Shown in pieces: positions 41,201-56,200 of a DNA stretch of 64,000 nt; positions within the stretch are counted from its first letter, which is position 1; every line of letters begins with the position of its first letter. Made by a program: the position numbers and the translations under genes. Below the pieces are notes generated by a model. It worked only from the letters and a program-made list of their open reading frames with translations, was not told where the DNA came from and searched no databases. The DNA lies in the NCBI RefSeq assembly GCF_905171765.1, contig NC_053390.1, positions 209,069,359 to 209,133,358 of the forward strand, read 5' to 3'. Origin of the DNA: Bufo bufo. Lineage: Eukaryota; Chordata; Amphibia; Anura; Bufonidae.

Positions 41201-44200
41201 TACTAGATACAGTTAGGCCTGCGTTTCATACATCTGGAATTAGCAAACTAATGTGCTGGGGTTGGGAAAACATATATGTACCCATACTAGAATCTGTCAA
41301 AGAAAGCGGTACTCACATATAACAGTCATTCCATCTGTAATCCATACAGTCAAAAGACTGAAAGTATTCCAGTAAGGGAATTTTTATTTTATTTAAAAAA
41401 GGCCAAGTTAGTTTATCTGGCGTTCAATATACTAGATACAGTTAGGCCTGCGTTTCATACATCTGGAATTAGCAAACTAATGTGCTGGGGTTGGGAAAAC
41501 ATATATGTACCCATACTAGAATCTGTCAAAGAAAGCGGTACTCACATATAACAGTCATTCCATCTGTAATCCATACAGTCAAAAGACTGAAAGTATTCCA
41601 GTGAGGGAATTTTTTTTATTTAAAAAAGGCCAAGTTAGTTTATCTGGCGTTCAATATACTAGATACAGTTAGGCCTGCGTTTCATACATCTGGAATTAGC
41701 AAACTAATGTGCTGGGGTTGGGAAAACATATATGTACCCATACTAGAATCTGTCAAAGAAAGCGGTACTCACATATAACAGTCATTCCATCTGTAATCCA
41801 TACAGTCAAAAGACTGAAAGTATTCCAGTGAGGGAATTTTTTTTTATTTAAAAAAGGCCAAGTTAGTTTATCTGGCGTTCAATATACTAGATACAGTTAG
41901 GCCTGCGTTTCATACATCTGGAATTAGCAAACTAATGTGCTGGGGTTGGGAAAACATATATGTACCCATACTAGAATCTGTCAAAGAAAGCGGTACTCAC
42001 ATATAACAGTCATTCCATCTGTAATCCATACAGTCAAAAGACTGAAAGTATTCCAGTGAGGGGATTTTTTTTATTTAAAAAAGGCCAAGTTAGTTTATCT
42101 GGCGTTCAATATACTAGATACAGTTAGGCCTGCGTTTCATACATCTGGAATTAGCAAACTAATGTGCTGGGGTTGGGAAAACATATATGTACCCATACTA
42201 GAATCTGTCAAAGAAAGCGGTACTCACATATAACAGTCATTCATCTGTAATCCATAACGTCAAAAGACTGAAAGTATTCCAGTGAGGGAATTTTTTTTTA
42301 TTTAAAAAAGGCCAAGTTAGTTTATCTGGCGTTCAATATACTAGATACAGTTAGGCCTGCGTTTCATACATCTGGAATTAGCAAACTAATGTGCTGGGGT
42401 TGGGAAAACATATATGTACCCATACTAGAATCTGTCAAAGAAAGCGGTACTCACATATAACAGTCATTCCATCTGTAATCCATACAGTCAAAAGACTGAA
42501 AGTATTCCAGTGAGGGAATTTTTTTTATTTAAAAAAGGCCAAGTTAGTTTATCTGGCGTTCAATATACTAGATACAGTTAGGCCTGCGTTTCATACATCT
42601 GGAATTAGCAAACTAATGTGCTGGGGTTGGGAAAACATATATGTACCCATACTAGAATCTGTCAAAGAAAGCGGTACTCACATATAACAGTCATTCCATC
42701 TGTAATCCATACAGTCAAAAGACTGAAAGTATTCCAGTGAGGGAATTTTTTTATTTAAAAAAGGCCAAGTTAGTTTATCTGGCGTTCAATATACTAGATA
42801 CAGTTAGGCCTGCGTTTCATACATCTGGAATTAGCAAACTAATGTGCTGGGGTTGGGAAAACATATATGTACCCATACTAGAATCTGTCAAAGAAAGCGG
42901 TACTCACATATAACAGTCATTCCATCTGTAATCCATACAGTCAAAAGACTGAAAGTATTCCAGTGAGGGAATTTTTTTTATTTAAAAAAGGCCAAGTTAG
43001 TTTATCTGGCGTTCAATATACTAGATACAGTTAGGCCTGCGTTTCATACATCTGGAATTAGCAAACTAATGTGCTGGGGTTGGGAAAACATATATGTACC
43101 CATACTAGAATCTGTCAAAGAAAGCGGTACTCACATATAACAGTCATTCCATCTGTAATCCATACAGTCAAAAGACTGAAAGTATTCCAGTGAGGGAATT
43201 TTTTTTTATTTAAAAAAGGCCAAGTTAGTTTATCTGGCGTTCAATATACTAGATACAGTTAGGCCTGCGTTTCATACATCTGGAATTAGCAAACTAATGT
43301 GCTGGGGTTGGGAAAACATATATGTACCCATACTAGAATCTGTCAAAGAAAGCGGTACTCACATATAACAGTCATTCCATCTGTAATCCATACAGTCAAA
43401 AGACTGAAAGTATTCCAGTGAGGGAATTTTTTTTATTTAAAAAAGGCCAAGTTAGTTTATCTGGCGTTCAATATACTAGATACAGTTAGGCCTGCGTTTC
43501 ATACATCTGGAATTAGCAAACTAATGTGCTGGGGTTGGGAAAACATATATGTACCCATACTAGAATCTGTCAAAGAAAGCGGTACTCACATATAACAGTC
43601 ATTCCATCTGTAATCCATACAGTCAAAAGACTGAAAGTATTCCAGTGAGGGAATTTTTTTTTATTTAAAAAAGGCCAAGTTAGTTTATCTGGCGTTCAAT
43701 ATACTAGATACAGTTAGGCCTGCGTTTCATACATCTGGAATTTGCAAACTAATGTGCTGGGGTTGGGAAAACATATATGTACCCATACTAGAATCTGTCA
43801 AAGAAAGCGGTACTCACATATAACAGTCATTCCATCTGTAATCCATACAGTCAAAAGACTGAAAGTATTCCAGTGAGGGAATTTTTTTTATTTAAAAAAG
43901 GCCAAGTTAGTTTATCTGGCGTTCAATATACTAGATACAGTTAGGCCTGCGTTTCATACATCTGGAATTAGCAAACTAATGTGCTGGGGTTGGGAAAACA
44001 TATATGTACCCATACTAGAATCTGTCAAAGAAAGCGGTACTCACATATAACAGTCATTCCATCTGTAATCCATACAGTCAAAAGACTGAAAGTATTCCAG
44101 TGAGGGAATTTTTTTTTATTTAAAAAAGGCCAAGTTAGTTTATCTGGCGTTCAATATACTAGATACAGTTAGGCCTGCGTTTCATACATCTGGAATTAGC

Positions 44201-47200
44201 AAACTAATGTGCTGGGGTTGGGAAAACATATATGTACCCATACTAGAATCTGTCAAAGAAAGCGGTACTCACATATAACAGTCATTCCATCTGTAATCCA
44301 TACAGTCAAAAGACTGAAAGTATTCCAGTGAGGGAATTTTTTTTATTTAAAAAAGGCCAAGTTAGTTTATCTGGCGTTCAATATACTAGATACAGTTAGG
44401 CCTGCGTTTCATACATCTGGAATTAGCAAACTAATGTGCTGGGGTTGGGAAAACATATATGTACCCATACTAGAATCTGTCAAAGAAAGCGGTACTCACA
44501 TATAACAGTCATTCCATCTGTAATCCATACAGTCAAAAGACTGAAAGTATTCCAGTGAGGGAATTTTTTTTTATTTAAAAAAGGCCAAGTTAGTTTATCT
44601 GGCGTTCAATATACTAGATACAGTTAGGCCTGCGTTTCATACATCTGGAATTAGCAAACTAATGTGCTGGGGTTGGGAAAACATATATGTACCCATACTA
44701 GAATCTGTCAAAGAAAGCGGTACTCACATATAACAGTCATTCCATCTGTAATCCATACAGTCAAAAGACTGAAAGTATTCCAGTGAGGGAATTTTTTTTA
44801 TTTAAAAAAGGCCAAGTTAGTTTATCTGGCGTTCAATATACTAGATACAGTTAGGCCTGCGTTTCATACATCTGGAATTAGCAAACTAATGTGCTGGGGT
44901 TGGGAAAACATATATGTACCCATACTAGAATCTGTCAAAGAAAGCGGTACTCACATATAACAGTCATTCCATCTGTAATCCATACAGTCAAAAGACTGAA
45001 AGTATTCCAGTGAGGGAATTTTTTTTATTTAAAAAAGGCCAAGTTAGTTTATCTGGCGTTCAATATACTAGATACAGTTAGGCCTGCGTTTCATACATCT
45101 GGAATTAGCAAACTAATGTGCTGGGGTTGGGAAAACATATATGTACCCATACTAGAATCTGTCAAAGAAAGCGGTACTCACATATAACAGTCATTCCATC
45201 TGTAATCCATACAGTCAAAAGACTGAAAGTATTCCAGTGAGGGAATTTTTTTTATTTAAAAAAGGCCAAGTTAGTTTATCTGGCGTTCAATATACTAGAT
45301 ACAGTTAGGCCTGCGTTTCATACATCTGGAATTAGCAAACTAATGTGCTGGGGTTGGGAAAACATATATGTACCCATACTAGAATCTGTCAAAGAAAGCG
45401 GTACTCACATATAACAGTCATTCCATCTGTAATCCATACAGTCAAAAGACTGAAAGTATTCCAGTGAGGGAATTTTTTTTTATTTAAAAAAGGCCAAGTT
45501 AGTTTATCTGGCGTTCAATATACTAGATACAGTTAGGCCTGCGTTTCATACATCTGGAATTAGCAAACTAATGTGCTGGGGTTGGGAAAACATATATGTA
45601 CCCATACTAGAATCTGTCAAAGAAAGCGGTACTCACATATAACAGTCATTCCATCTGTAATCCATACAGTCAAAAGACTGAAAGTATTCCAGTGAGGGAA
45701 TTTTTTTTATTTAAAAAAGGCCAAGTTAGTTTATCTGGCGTTCAATATACTAGATACAGTTAGGCCTGCGTTTCATACATCTGGAATTAGCAAACTAATG
45801 TGCTGGGGTTGGGAAAACATATATGTACCCATACTAGAATCTGTCAAAGAAAGCGGTACTCACATATAACAGTCATTCCATCTGTAATCCATACAGTCAA
45901 AAGACTGAAAGTATTCCAGTGAGGGAATTTTTTTTTATTTAAAAAAGGCCAAGTTAGTTTATCTGGCGTTCAATATACTAGATACAGTTAGGCCTGCGTT
46001 TCATACATCTGGAATTAGCAAACTAATGTGCTGGGGTTGGGAAAACATATATGTACCCATACTAGAATCTGTCAAAGAAAGCGGTACTCACATATAACAG
46101 TCATTCCATCTGTAATCCATACAGTCAAAAGACTGAAAGTATTCCAGTGAGGGAATTTTTTTTATTTAAAAAAGGCCAAGTTAGTTTATCTGGCGTTCAA
46201 TATACTAGATACAGTTAGGCCTGCGTTTCATACATCTGGAATTAGCAAACTAATGTGCTGGGGTTGGGAAAACATATATGTACCCATACTAGAATCTGTC
46301 AAAGAAAGCGGTACTCACATATAACAGTCATTCCATCTGTAATCCATACAGTCAAAAGACTGAAAGTATTCCAGTGAGGGATTTTTTTTATTTAAAAAAG
46401 GCCAAGTTAGTTTATCTGGCGTTCAATATACTAGATACAGTTAGGCCTGCGTTTCATACATCTGGAATTAGCAAACTAATGTGCTGGGGTTGGGAAAACA
46501 TATATGTACCCATACTAGAATCTGTCAAAGAAAGCGGTACTCACATATAACAGTCATTCCATCTGTAATCCATACAGTCAAAAGACTGAAAGTATTCCAG
46601 TGAGGGAATTTTTTTTATTTAAAAAAGGCCAAGTTAGTTTATCTGGCGTTCAATATACTAGATACAGTTAGGCCTGCGTTTCATACATCTGGAATTAGCA
46701 AACTAATGTGCTGGGGTTGGGAAAACATATATGTACCCATACTAGAATCTGTCAAAGAAAGCGGTACTCACATATAACAGTCATTCCATCTGTAATCCAT
46801 ACAGTCAAAAGACTGAAAGTATTCCAGTGAGGGAATTTTTTTTTATTTAAAAAAGGCCAAGTTAGTTTATCTGGCGTTCAATATACTAGATACAGTTAGG
46901 CCTGCGTTTCATACATCTGGAATTAGCAAACTAATGTGCTGGGGTTGGGAAAACATATATGTACCCATACTAGAATCTGTCAAAGAAAGCGGTACTCACA
47001 TATAACAGTCATTCCATCTGTAATCCATACAGTCAAAAGACTGAAAGTATTCCAGTGAGGGAATTTTTTTTATTTAAAAAAGGCCAAGTTAGTTTATCTG
47101 GCGTTCAATATACTAGATACAGTTAGGCCTGCGTTTCATACATCTGGAATTAGCAAACTAATGTGCTGGGGTTGGGAAAACATATATGTACCCATACTAG

Positions 47201-50200
47201 AATCTGTCAAAGAAAGCGGTACTCACATATAACAGTCATTCCATCTGTAATCCATACAGTCAAAAGACTGAAAGTATTCCAGTGAGGGAATTTTTTTTAT
47301 TTAAAAAAGGCCAAGTTAGTTTATCTGGCGTTCAATATACTAGATACAGTTAGGCCTGCGTTTCATACATCTGGAATTAGCAAACTAATGTGCTGGGGTT
47401 GGGAAAACATATATGTACCCATACTAGAATCTGTCAAAGAAAGCGGTACTCACATATAACAGTCATTCCATCTGTAATCCATACAGTCAAAAGACTGAAA
47501 GTATTCCAGTGAGGGAATTTTTTTTTATTTAAAAAAGGCCAAGTTAGTTTATCTGGCGTTCAATATACTAGATACAGTTAGGCCTGCGTTTCATACATCT
47601 GGAATTAGCAAACTAATGTGCTGGGGTTGGGAAAACATATATGTACCCATACTAGAATCTGTCAAAGAAAGCGGTACTCACATATAACAGTCATTCCATC
47701 TGTAATCCATACAGTCAAAAGACTGAAAGTATTCCAGTGAGGGAATTTTTTTTATTTAAAAAAGGCCAAGTTAGTTTATCTGGCGTTCAATATACTAGAT
47801 ACAGTTAGGCCTGCGTTTCATACATCTGGAATTAGCAAACTAATGTGCTGGGGTTGGGAAAACATATATGTACCCATACTAGAATCTGTCAAAGAAAGCG
47901 GTACTCACATATAACAGTCATTCCATCTGTAATCCATACAGTCAAAAGACTGAAAGTATTCCAGTGAGGGAATTTTTTTTATTTAAAAAAGGCCAAGTTA
48001 GTTTATCTGGCGTTCAATATACTAGATACAGTTAGGCCTGCGTTTCATACATCTGGAATTAGCAAACTAATGTGCTGGGGTTGGGAAAACATATATGTAC
48101 CCATACTAGAATCTGTCAAAGAAAGCGGTACTCACATATAACAGTCATTCCATCTGTAATCCATACAGTCAAAAGACTGAAAGTATTCCAGTGAGGGAAT
48201 TTTTTTTATTTAAAAAAGGGCCAAGTTAGTTTATCTGGCGTTCAATATACTAGATACAGTTAGGCCTGCGTTTCATACATCTGGAATTAGCAAACTAATG
48301 TGCTGGGTTGGGAAAACATATATGTACCCATACTAGAATCTGTCAAAGAAAGCGGTACTCACATATAACAGTCATTCCATCTGTAATCCATACAGTCAAA
48401 AGACTGAAAGTATTCCAGTGAGGGAATTTTTTTTTATTTAAAAAAGGCCAAGTTAGTTTATCTGGCGTTCAATATACTAGATACAGTTAGGCCTGCGTTT
48501 CATACATCTGGAATTAGCAAACTAATGTGCTGGGGTTGGGAAAACATATATGTACCCATACTAGAATCTGTCAAAGAAAGCGGTACTCACATATAACATC
48601 ATTCCATCTGTAATCCATACAGTCAAAAGACTGAAAGTATTCCAGTGAGGGAATTTTTTTTATTTAAAAAAGGCCAAGTTAGTTTATCTGGCGTTCAATA
48701 TACTAGATACAGTTAGGCCTGCGTTCATACATCTGGAATTAGCAAACTAATGTGCTGGGGTTGGGAAAACATATTTGTACCCATACTAGAATCTGTCAAA
48801 GAAAGCGGTACTCACATATAACAGTCATTTCATCTGTAATCCATACAGTCAAAAGACTGAAAGTATTCCAGTGAGGGAATTTTTTTTTTATTTAAAAAAG
48901 GCCAAGTTAGTTTATCTGGCGTTCAATATACTAGATACAGTTAGGCCTGCGTTTCATACATCTGGAATTAGCAAACTAATGTGCTGGGGTTGGGAAAACA
49001 TATATGGTAGCCCATACTAGAATCTGTCAAAGAAAGCGGTACTCACATATAACAGTCATTCCATCTGTAATCCATACAGTCAAAAGACTGAAAGTATTCC
49101 AGTGAGGGAATTTTTTTTATTTAAAAAAGGCCAAGTTAGTTTATCTGGCGTTCAATATACTAGATACAGTTAGGCCTGCGTTTCATACATCTGGAATTAG
49201 CAAACTAATGTGCTGGGGTTGGGGAAAACATATATGTACCCATACTAGAATCTGTCAAAGAAAGCGCTAACTCACATATAACAGTCATTCCATCTGTAAT
49301 CCATACAGTCAAAAGACTGAAAGTATTCCAGTGAGGGAATTTTTTTTATTTAAAAAAGGCCAAGTTAGTTTATCTGGCGTTCAATATACTAGATACAGTT
49401 AGGCCTGCGTTTCATACATCTGGAATTAGCAAACTAATGTGCTGGGGTTGGGAAAACATATATGTACCCATACTAGAATCTGTCAAAGAAAGCGGTACTC
49501 ACATATAACAGTCATTCCATCTGTAATCCATACAGTCAAAAGACTGAAAGTATTCCAGTGAGGGAATTTTTTTTATTTAAAAAAGGCCAAGTTAGTTTAT
49601 CTGGCGTTCAATATACTAGATACAGTTAGGCCTGCGTTTCATACATCTGGATTAGCAAACTAATGTGCTGGGGTTGGGAAAACATATATGTACCCATACT
49701 AGAATCTGTCAAAGAAAGCGGTACTCACATATAACAGTCATTCCATCTGTAATCCATACAGTCAAAAGACTGAAAGTATTCCAGTGAGGGAATTTTTTTT
49801 TTATTTAAAAAAGGCCAAGTTAGTTTATCTGGCGTTCAATATACTAGATACAGTTAGGCCTGCGTTTCATACATCTGGAATTAGCAAACTAATGTGCTGG
49901 GGTTGGGAAAACATATATGTACCCATACTAGAATCTGTCAAAGAAAGCGGTACTCACATATAACAGTCATTCCATCTGTAATCCATACAGTCAAAAGACT
50001 GAAAGTATTCCAGTGAGGGAATTTTTTTTATTTAAAAAAGGCCAAGTTAGTTTATCTGGCGTTCAATATACTAGATACAGTTAGGCCTGCGTTTCATACA
50101 TCTGGAATTAGCAAACTAATGTGCTGGGGTTGGGAAAACATATATGTACCCATACTAGAATCTGTCAAAGAAAGCGGTACTCACATATAACAGTCATTTC

Positions 50201-53200
50201 ATCTGTAATCCATACAGTCAAAAGACTGAAAGTATTCCAGTGAGGGAATTTTTTTTTATTTAAAAAAGGCCAAGTTAGTTTATCTGGCGTTCAATATACT
50301 AGATACAGTTAGGCCTGCGTTTCATACATCTGGAATTAGCAAACTAATGTGCTGGGGTTGGGAAAACATATATGTACCCATACTAGAATCTGTCAAAGAA
50401 AGCGGTACTCACATATAACAGTCATTCCATCTGTAATCCATACAGTCAAAAGACTGAAAGTATTCCAGTGAGGGAATTTTTTTTATTTAAAAAAGGCCAA
50501 GTTAGTTTATCTGGCGTTCAATATACTAGATACAGTTAGGCCTGCGTTTCATACATCTGGAATTAGCAAACTAATGTGCTGGGGTTGGGAAAACATATAT
50601 GTACCCATACTAGAATCTGTCAAAGAAAGCGGTACTCACATATAACAGTCATTCCATCTGTAATCCATACAGTCAAAAGACTGAAAGTATTCCAGTGAGG
50701 GAATTTTTTTTTTATTTAAAAAAGGCCAAGTTAGTTTATCTGGCGTTCAATATACTAGATACAGTTAGGCCTGCGTTTCATACATCTGGAATTAGCAAAC
50801 TAATGTGCTGGGGTTGGGAAAACATATATGTACCCATACTAGAATCTGTCAAAGAAAGCGGTACTCACATATAACAGTCATTCCATCTGTAATCCATACA
50901 GTCAAAAGACTGAAAGTATTCCAGTGAGGGAATTTTTTTTATTTAAAAAAGGCCAAGTTAGTTTATCTGGCGTTCAATATACTAGATACAGTTAGGCCTG
51001 CGTTTCATACATCTGGAATTAGCAAACTAATGTGCTGGGGTTGGGAAAACATATATGTACCCATACTAGAATCTGTCAAAGAAAGCGGTACTCACATATA
51101 ACAGTCATTCCATCTGTAATCCATACAGTCAAAAGACTGAAAGTATTCCAGTGAGGGAATTTTTTATTTATTTAAAAAAGGCCAAGTTAGTTTATCTGGC
51201 GTTCAATATACTAGATACAGTTAGGCCTGCGTTTCATACATCTGGAATTAGCAAACTAATGTGCTGGGGTTGGGAAAACATATATGTACCCATACTAGAA
51301 TCTGTCAAAGAAAGCGGTACTCACATATAACAGTCATTCCATCTGTAATCCATACAGTCAAAAGACTGAAAGTATTCCAGTGAGGGAATTTTTTTTTATT
51401 TAAAAAAGGCCAAGTTAGTTTATCTGGCGTTCAATATACTAGATACAGTTAGGCCTGCGTTTCATACATCTGGAATTAGCAAACTAATGTGCTGGGGTTG
51501 GGAAAACATATATGTACCCATACTAGAATCTGTCAAAGAAAGCGGTACTCACATATAACAGTCATTCCATCTGTAATCCATACAGTCAAAAGACTGAAAG
51601 TATTCCAGTGAGGGAATTTTTTTTATTTAAAAAAGGCCAAGTTAGTTTATCTGGCGTTCAATATACTAGATACAGTTAGGCCTGCGTTTCATACATCTGG
51701 AATTAGCAAACTAATGTGCTGGGGTTGGGAAAACATATATGTACCCATACTAGAATCTGTCAAAGAAAGCGGTACTCACATATAACAGTCATTCCATCTG
51801 TAATCCATACAGTCAAAAGACTGAAAGTATTCCAGTGAGGGAATTTTTTTTATTTAAAAAAGGCCAAGTTAGTTTATCTGGCGTTCAATATACTAGATAC
51901 AGTTAGGCCTGCGTTTCATACATCTGGAATTAGCAAACTAATGTGCTGGGGTTGGGAAAACATATATGTACCCATACTAGAATCTGTCAAAGAAAGCGGT
52001 ACTCACATATAACAGTCATTCCATCTGTAATCCATACAGTCAAAAGACTGAAAGTATTCCAGTGAGGGAATTTTTTTTTATTTAAAAAAGGCCAAGTTAG
52101 TTTATCTGGCGTTCAATATACTAGATACAGTTAGGCCTGCGTTTCATACATCTGGAATTAGCAAACTAATGTGCTGGGGTTGGGAAAACATATATGTACC
52201 CATACTAGAATCTGTCAAAGAAAGCGGTACTCACATATAACAGTCATTCCATCTGTAATCCATACAGTCAAAAGACTGAAAGTATTCCAGTGAGGGAATT
52301 TTTTTTTATTTAAAAAAGGCCAAGTTAGTTTATCTGGCGTTCAATATACTAGATACAGTTAGGCCTGCGTTTCATACATCTGGAATTAGCAAACTAATGT
52401 GCTGGGGTTGGGAAAACATATATGTACCCATACTAGAATCTGTCAAAGAAAGCGGTACTCACATATAACAGTCATTCATCTGTAATCCATACAGTCAAAA
52501 GACTGAAAGTATTCCAGTGAGGGAATTTTTATTTTATTTAAAAAAGGCCAAGTTAGTTTATCTGGCGTTCAATATACTAGATACAGTTAGGCCTGCGTTT
52601 CATACATCTGGAATTAGCAAACTAATGTGCTGGGGTTGGGAAAACATATATGTACCCATACTAGAATCTGTCAAAGAAAGCGGTACTCACATATAACAGT
52701 CATTCCATCTGTAATCCATACAGTCAAAAGACTGAAAGTATTCCAGTGAGGGAATTTTTTTTTATTTAAATAAGGCCAAGTTAGTTTATCTGGCGTTCAA
52801 TATACTAGATACAGTTAGGCCTGCGTTTCATACATCTGGAATTAGCAAACTAATGTGCTGGGGTTGGGAAAACATATATGTACCCATACTAGAATCTGTC
52901 AAAGAAAGCGGTACTCACATATAACAGTCATTCCATCTGTAATCCATACAGTCAAAAGACTGAAAGTATTCCAGTGAGGGAATTTTTTTTATTTAAAAAA
53001 GGCCAAGTTAGTTTATCTGGCGTTCAATATACTAGATACAGTTAGGCCTGCGTTTCATACATCTGGAATTAGCAAAGTAATGTGCTGGGGTTGGGAAAAC
53101 ATATATGTACCCATACTAGAATCTGTCAAAGAAAGCGGTACTCACATATAACAGTCATTCCATCTGTAATCCATACAGTCAAAAGACTGAAAGTATTCCA

Positions 53201-56200
53201 GTGAGGGAATTTTTTTTATTTAAAAAAGGCCAAGTTAGTTTATCTGGCGTTCAATATACTAGATACAGTTAGGCCTGCGTTTCATACATCTGGAATTAGC
53301 AAACTAATTTGCTGGGGTTGGGAAAACATATATGTACCCATACTAGAATCTGTCAAAGAAAGCGGTACTCACATATAACAGTCATTCCATCTGTAATCCA
53401 TACAGTCAAAAGACTGAAAGTATTCCAGTGAGGGAATTTTTTTTTTATTTAAAAAAGGCCAAGTTAGTTTATCTGGCGTTCAATATACTAGATACAGTTA
53501 GGCCTGCGTTTCATACATCTGGAATTAGCAAACTAATGTGCTGGGGTTGGGAAAACATATATGTACCCATACTAGAATCTGTCAAAGAAAGCGGTACTCA
53601 CATATAACAGTCATTCCATCTGTAATCCATACAGTCAAAAGACTGAAAGTATTCCAGTGAGGGAATTTTTTTTATTTAAAAAAGGCCAAGTTAGTTTATC
53701 TGGCGTTCAATATACTAGATACAGTTAGGCCTGCGTTTCATACATCTGGAATTAGCAAACTAATGTGCTGGGGTTGGGAAAACATATATGTACCCATACT
53801 AGAATCTGTCAAAGAAAGCGGTACTCACATATAACAGTCATTTCATCTGTAATCCATACAGTCAAAAGACTGAAAGTATTCCAGTGAGGGAATTTTTTTT
53901 TTATTTAAAAAAGGCCAAGTTAGTTTATCTGGCGTTCAATATACTAGATACAGTTAGGCCTGCGTTTCATACATCTGGAATTAGCAAACTAATGTGCTGG
54001 GGTTGGGAAAACATATATGTACCCATACTAGAATCTGTCAAAGAAAGCGGTACTCACATATAACAGTCATTCCATCTGTAATCCATACAGTCAAAAGACT
54101 GAAAGTATTCCAGTGAGGGAATTTTTTTTTTATTTAAAAAAGGCCAAGTTAGTTTATCTGGCGTTCAATATACTAGATACAGTTAGGCCTGCGTTTCATA
54201 CATCTGGAATTAGCAAACTAATGTGCTGGGGTTGGGAAAACATATATGTACCCATACTAGAATCTGTCAAAGAAAGCGGTACTCACATATAACAGTCATT
54301 CCATCTGTAATCCATACAGTCAAAAGACTGAAAGTATTCCAGTGAGGGAATTTTTTTTATTTAAAAAAGGCCAAGTTAGTTTATCTGGCGTTCAATATAC
54401 TAGATACAGTTAGGCCTGCGTTTCATACATCTGGAATTAGCAAACTAATGTGCTGGGGTTGGGAAAACATATATGTACCCATACTAGAATCTGTCAAAGA
54501 AAGCGGTACTCACATATAACAGTCATTCCATCTGTAATCCATACAGTCAAAAGACTGAAAGTATTCCAGTGAGGGAATTTTTTTTATTTAAAAAAGGCCA
54601 AGTTAGTTTATCTGGCGTTCAATATACTAGATACAGTTAGGCCTGCGTTTCATACATCTGGAATTAGCAAACTAATGTGCTGGGGTTGGGAAAACATATA
54701 TGTACCCATACTAGAATCTGTCAAAGAAAGCGGTACTCACATATAACAGTCATTCCATCTGTAATCCATACAGTCAAAAGACTGAAAGTATTCCAGTGAG
54801 GGAATTTTTTTTATTTAAAAAAGGCCAAGTTATTTTTTCTGGCGTTCAATATACTAGATACAGTTAGGCCTGCGTTTCATACATCTGGAATTAGCAAACT
54901 AATGTGCTGGGGTTGGGAAAACATATATGTACCCATACTAGAATCTGTCAAAGAAAGCGGTACTCACATATAACAGTCATTCCATCTGTAATCCATACAG
55001 TCAAAAGACTGAAAGTATTCCAGTGAGGGAATTTTTTTTATTTAAAAAAGGCCAAGTTAGTTTATCTGGCGTTCAATATACTAGATACAGTTAGGCCTGC
55101 GTTTCATACATCTGGAATTAGCAAACTAATGTGCTGGGGTTGGGAAAACATATATGTACCCATACTAGAATCTGTCAAAGAAAGCGGTACTCACATATAA
55201 CAGTCATTCCATCTGTAATCCATACAGTCAAAAGACTGAAAGTATTCCAGTGAGGGAATTTTTATTTTATTTAAAAAAGGCCAAGTTAGTTTATCTGGCG
55301 TTCAATATACTAGATACAGTTAGGCCTGCGTTTCATACATCTGGAATTAGCAAACTAATGTGCTGGGGTTGGGAAAACATATATGTACCCATACTAGAAT
55401 CTGTCAAAGAAAGCGGTACTCACATATAACAGTCATTCCATCTGTAATCCATACAGTCAAAAGACTGAAAGTATTCCAGTGAGGGAATTTTTTTTATTTA
55501 AAAAAGGCCAAGTTAGTTTATCTGGCGTTCAATATACTAGATACAGTTAGGCCTGCGTTTCATACATCTGGAATTAGCAAACTAATGTGCTGGGGTTGGG
55601 AAAACATATATGTACCCATACTAGAATCTGTCAAAGAAAGCGGTACTCACATATAACAGTCATTCCATCTGTAATCCATACAGTCAAAAGACTGAAAGTA
55701 TTCCAGTGAGGGAATTTTTTTTTTATTTAAAAAAGGCCAAGTTAGTTTATCTGGCGTTCAATATACTAGATACAGTTAGGCCTGCGTTTCATACATCTGG
55801 AATTAGCAAACTAATGTGCTGGGGTTGGGAAAACATATATGTACCCATACTAGAATCTGTCAAAGAAAGCGGTACTCACATATAACAGTCATTCCATCTG
55901 TAATCCATACAGTCAAAAGACTGAAAGTATTCCAGTGAGGGAATTTTTTTTATTTAAAAAAGGCCAAGTTAGTTTATCTGGCGTTCAATATACTAGATAC
56001 AGTTAGGCCTGCGTTTCATACATCTGGAATTAGCAAACTAATGTGCTGGGGTTGGGAAAACATATATGTACCCATACTAGAATCTGTCAAAGAAAGCGGT
56101 ACTCACATATAACAGTCATTTCATCTGTAATCCATACAGTCAAAAGACTGAAAGTATTCCAGTGAGGGAATTTTTATTTTATTTAAAAAAGGCCAAGTTA

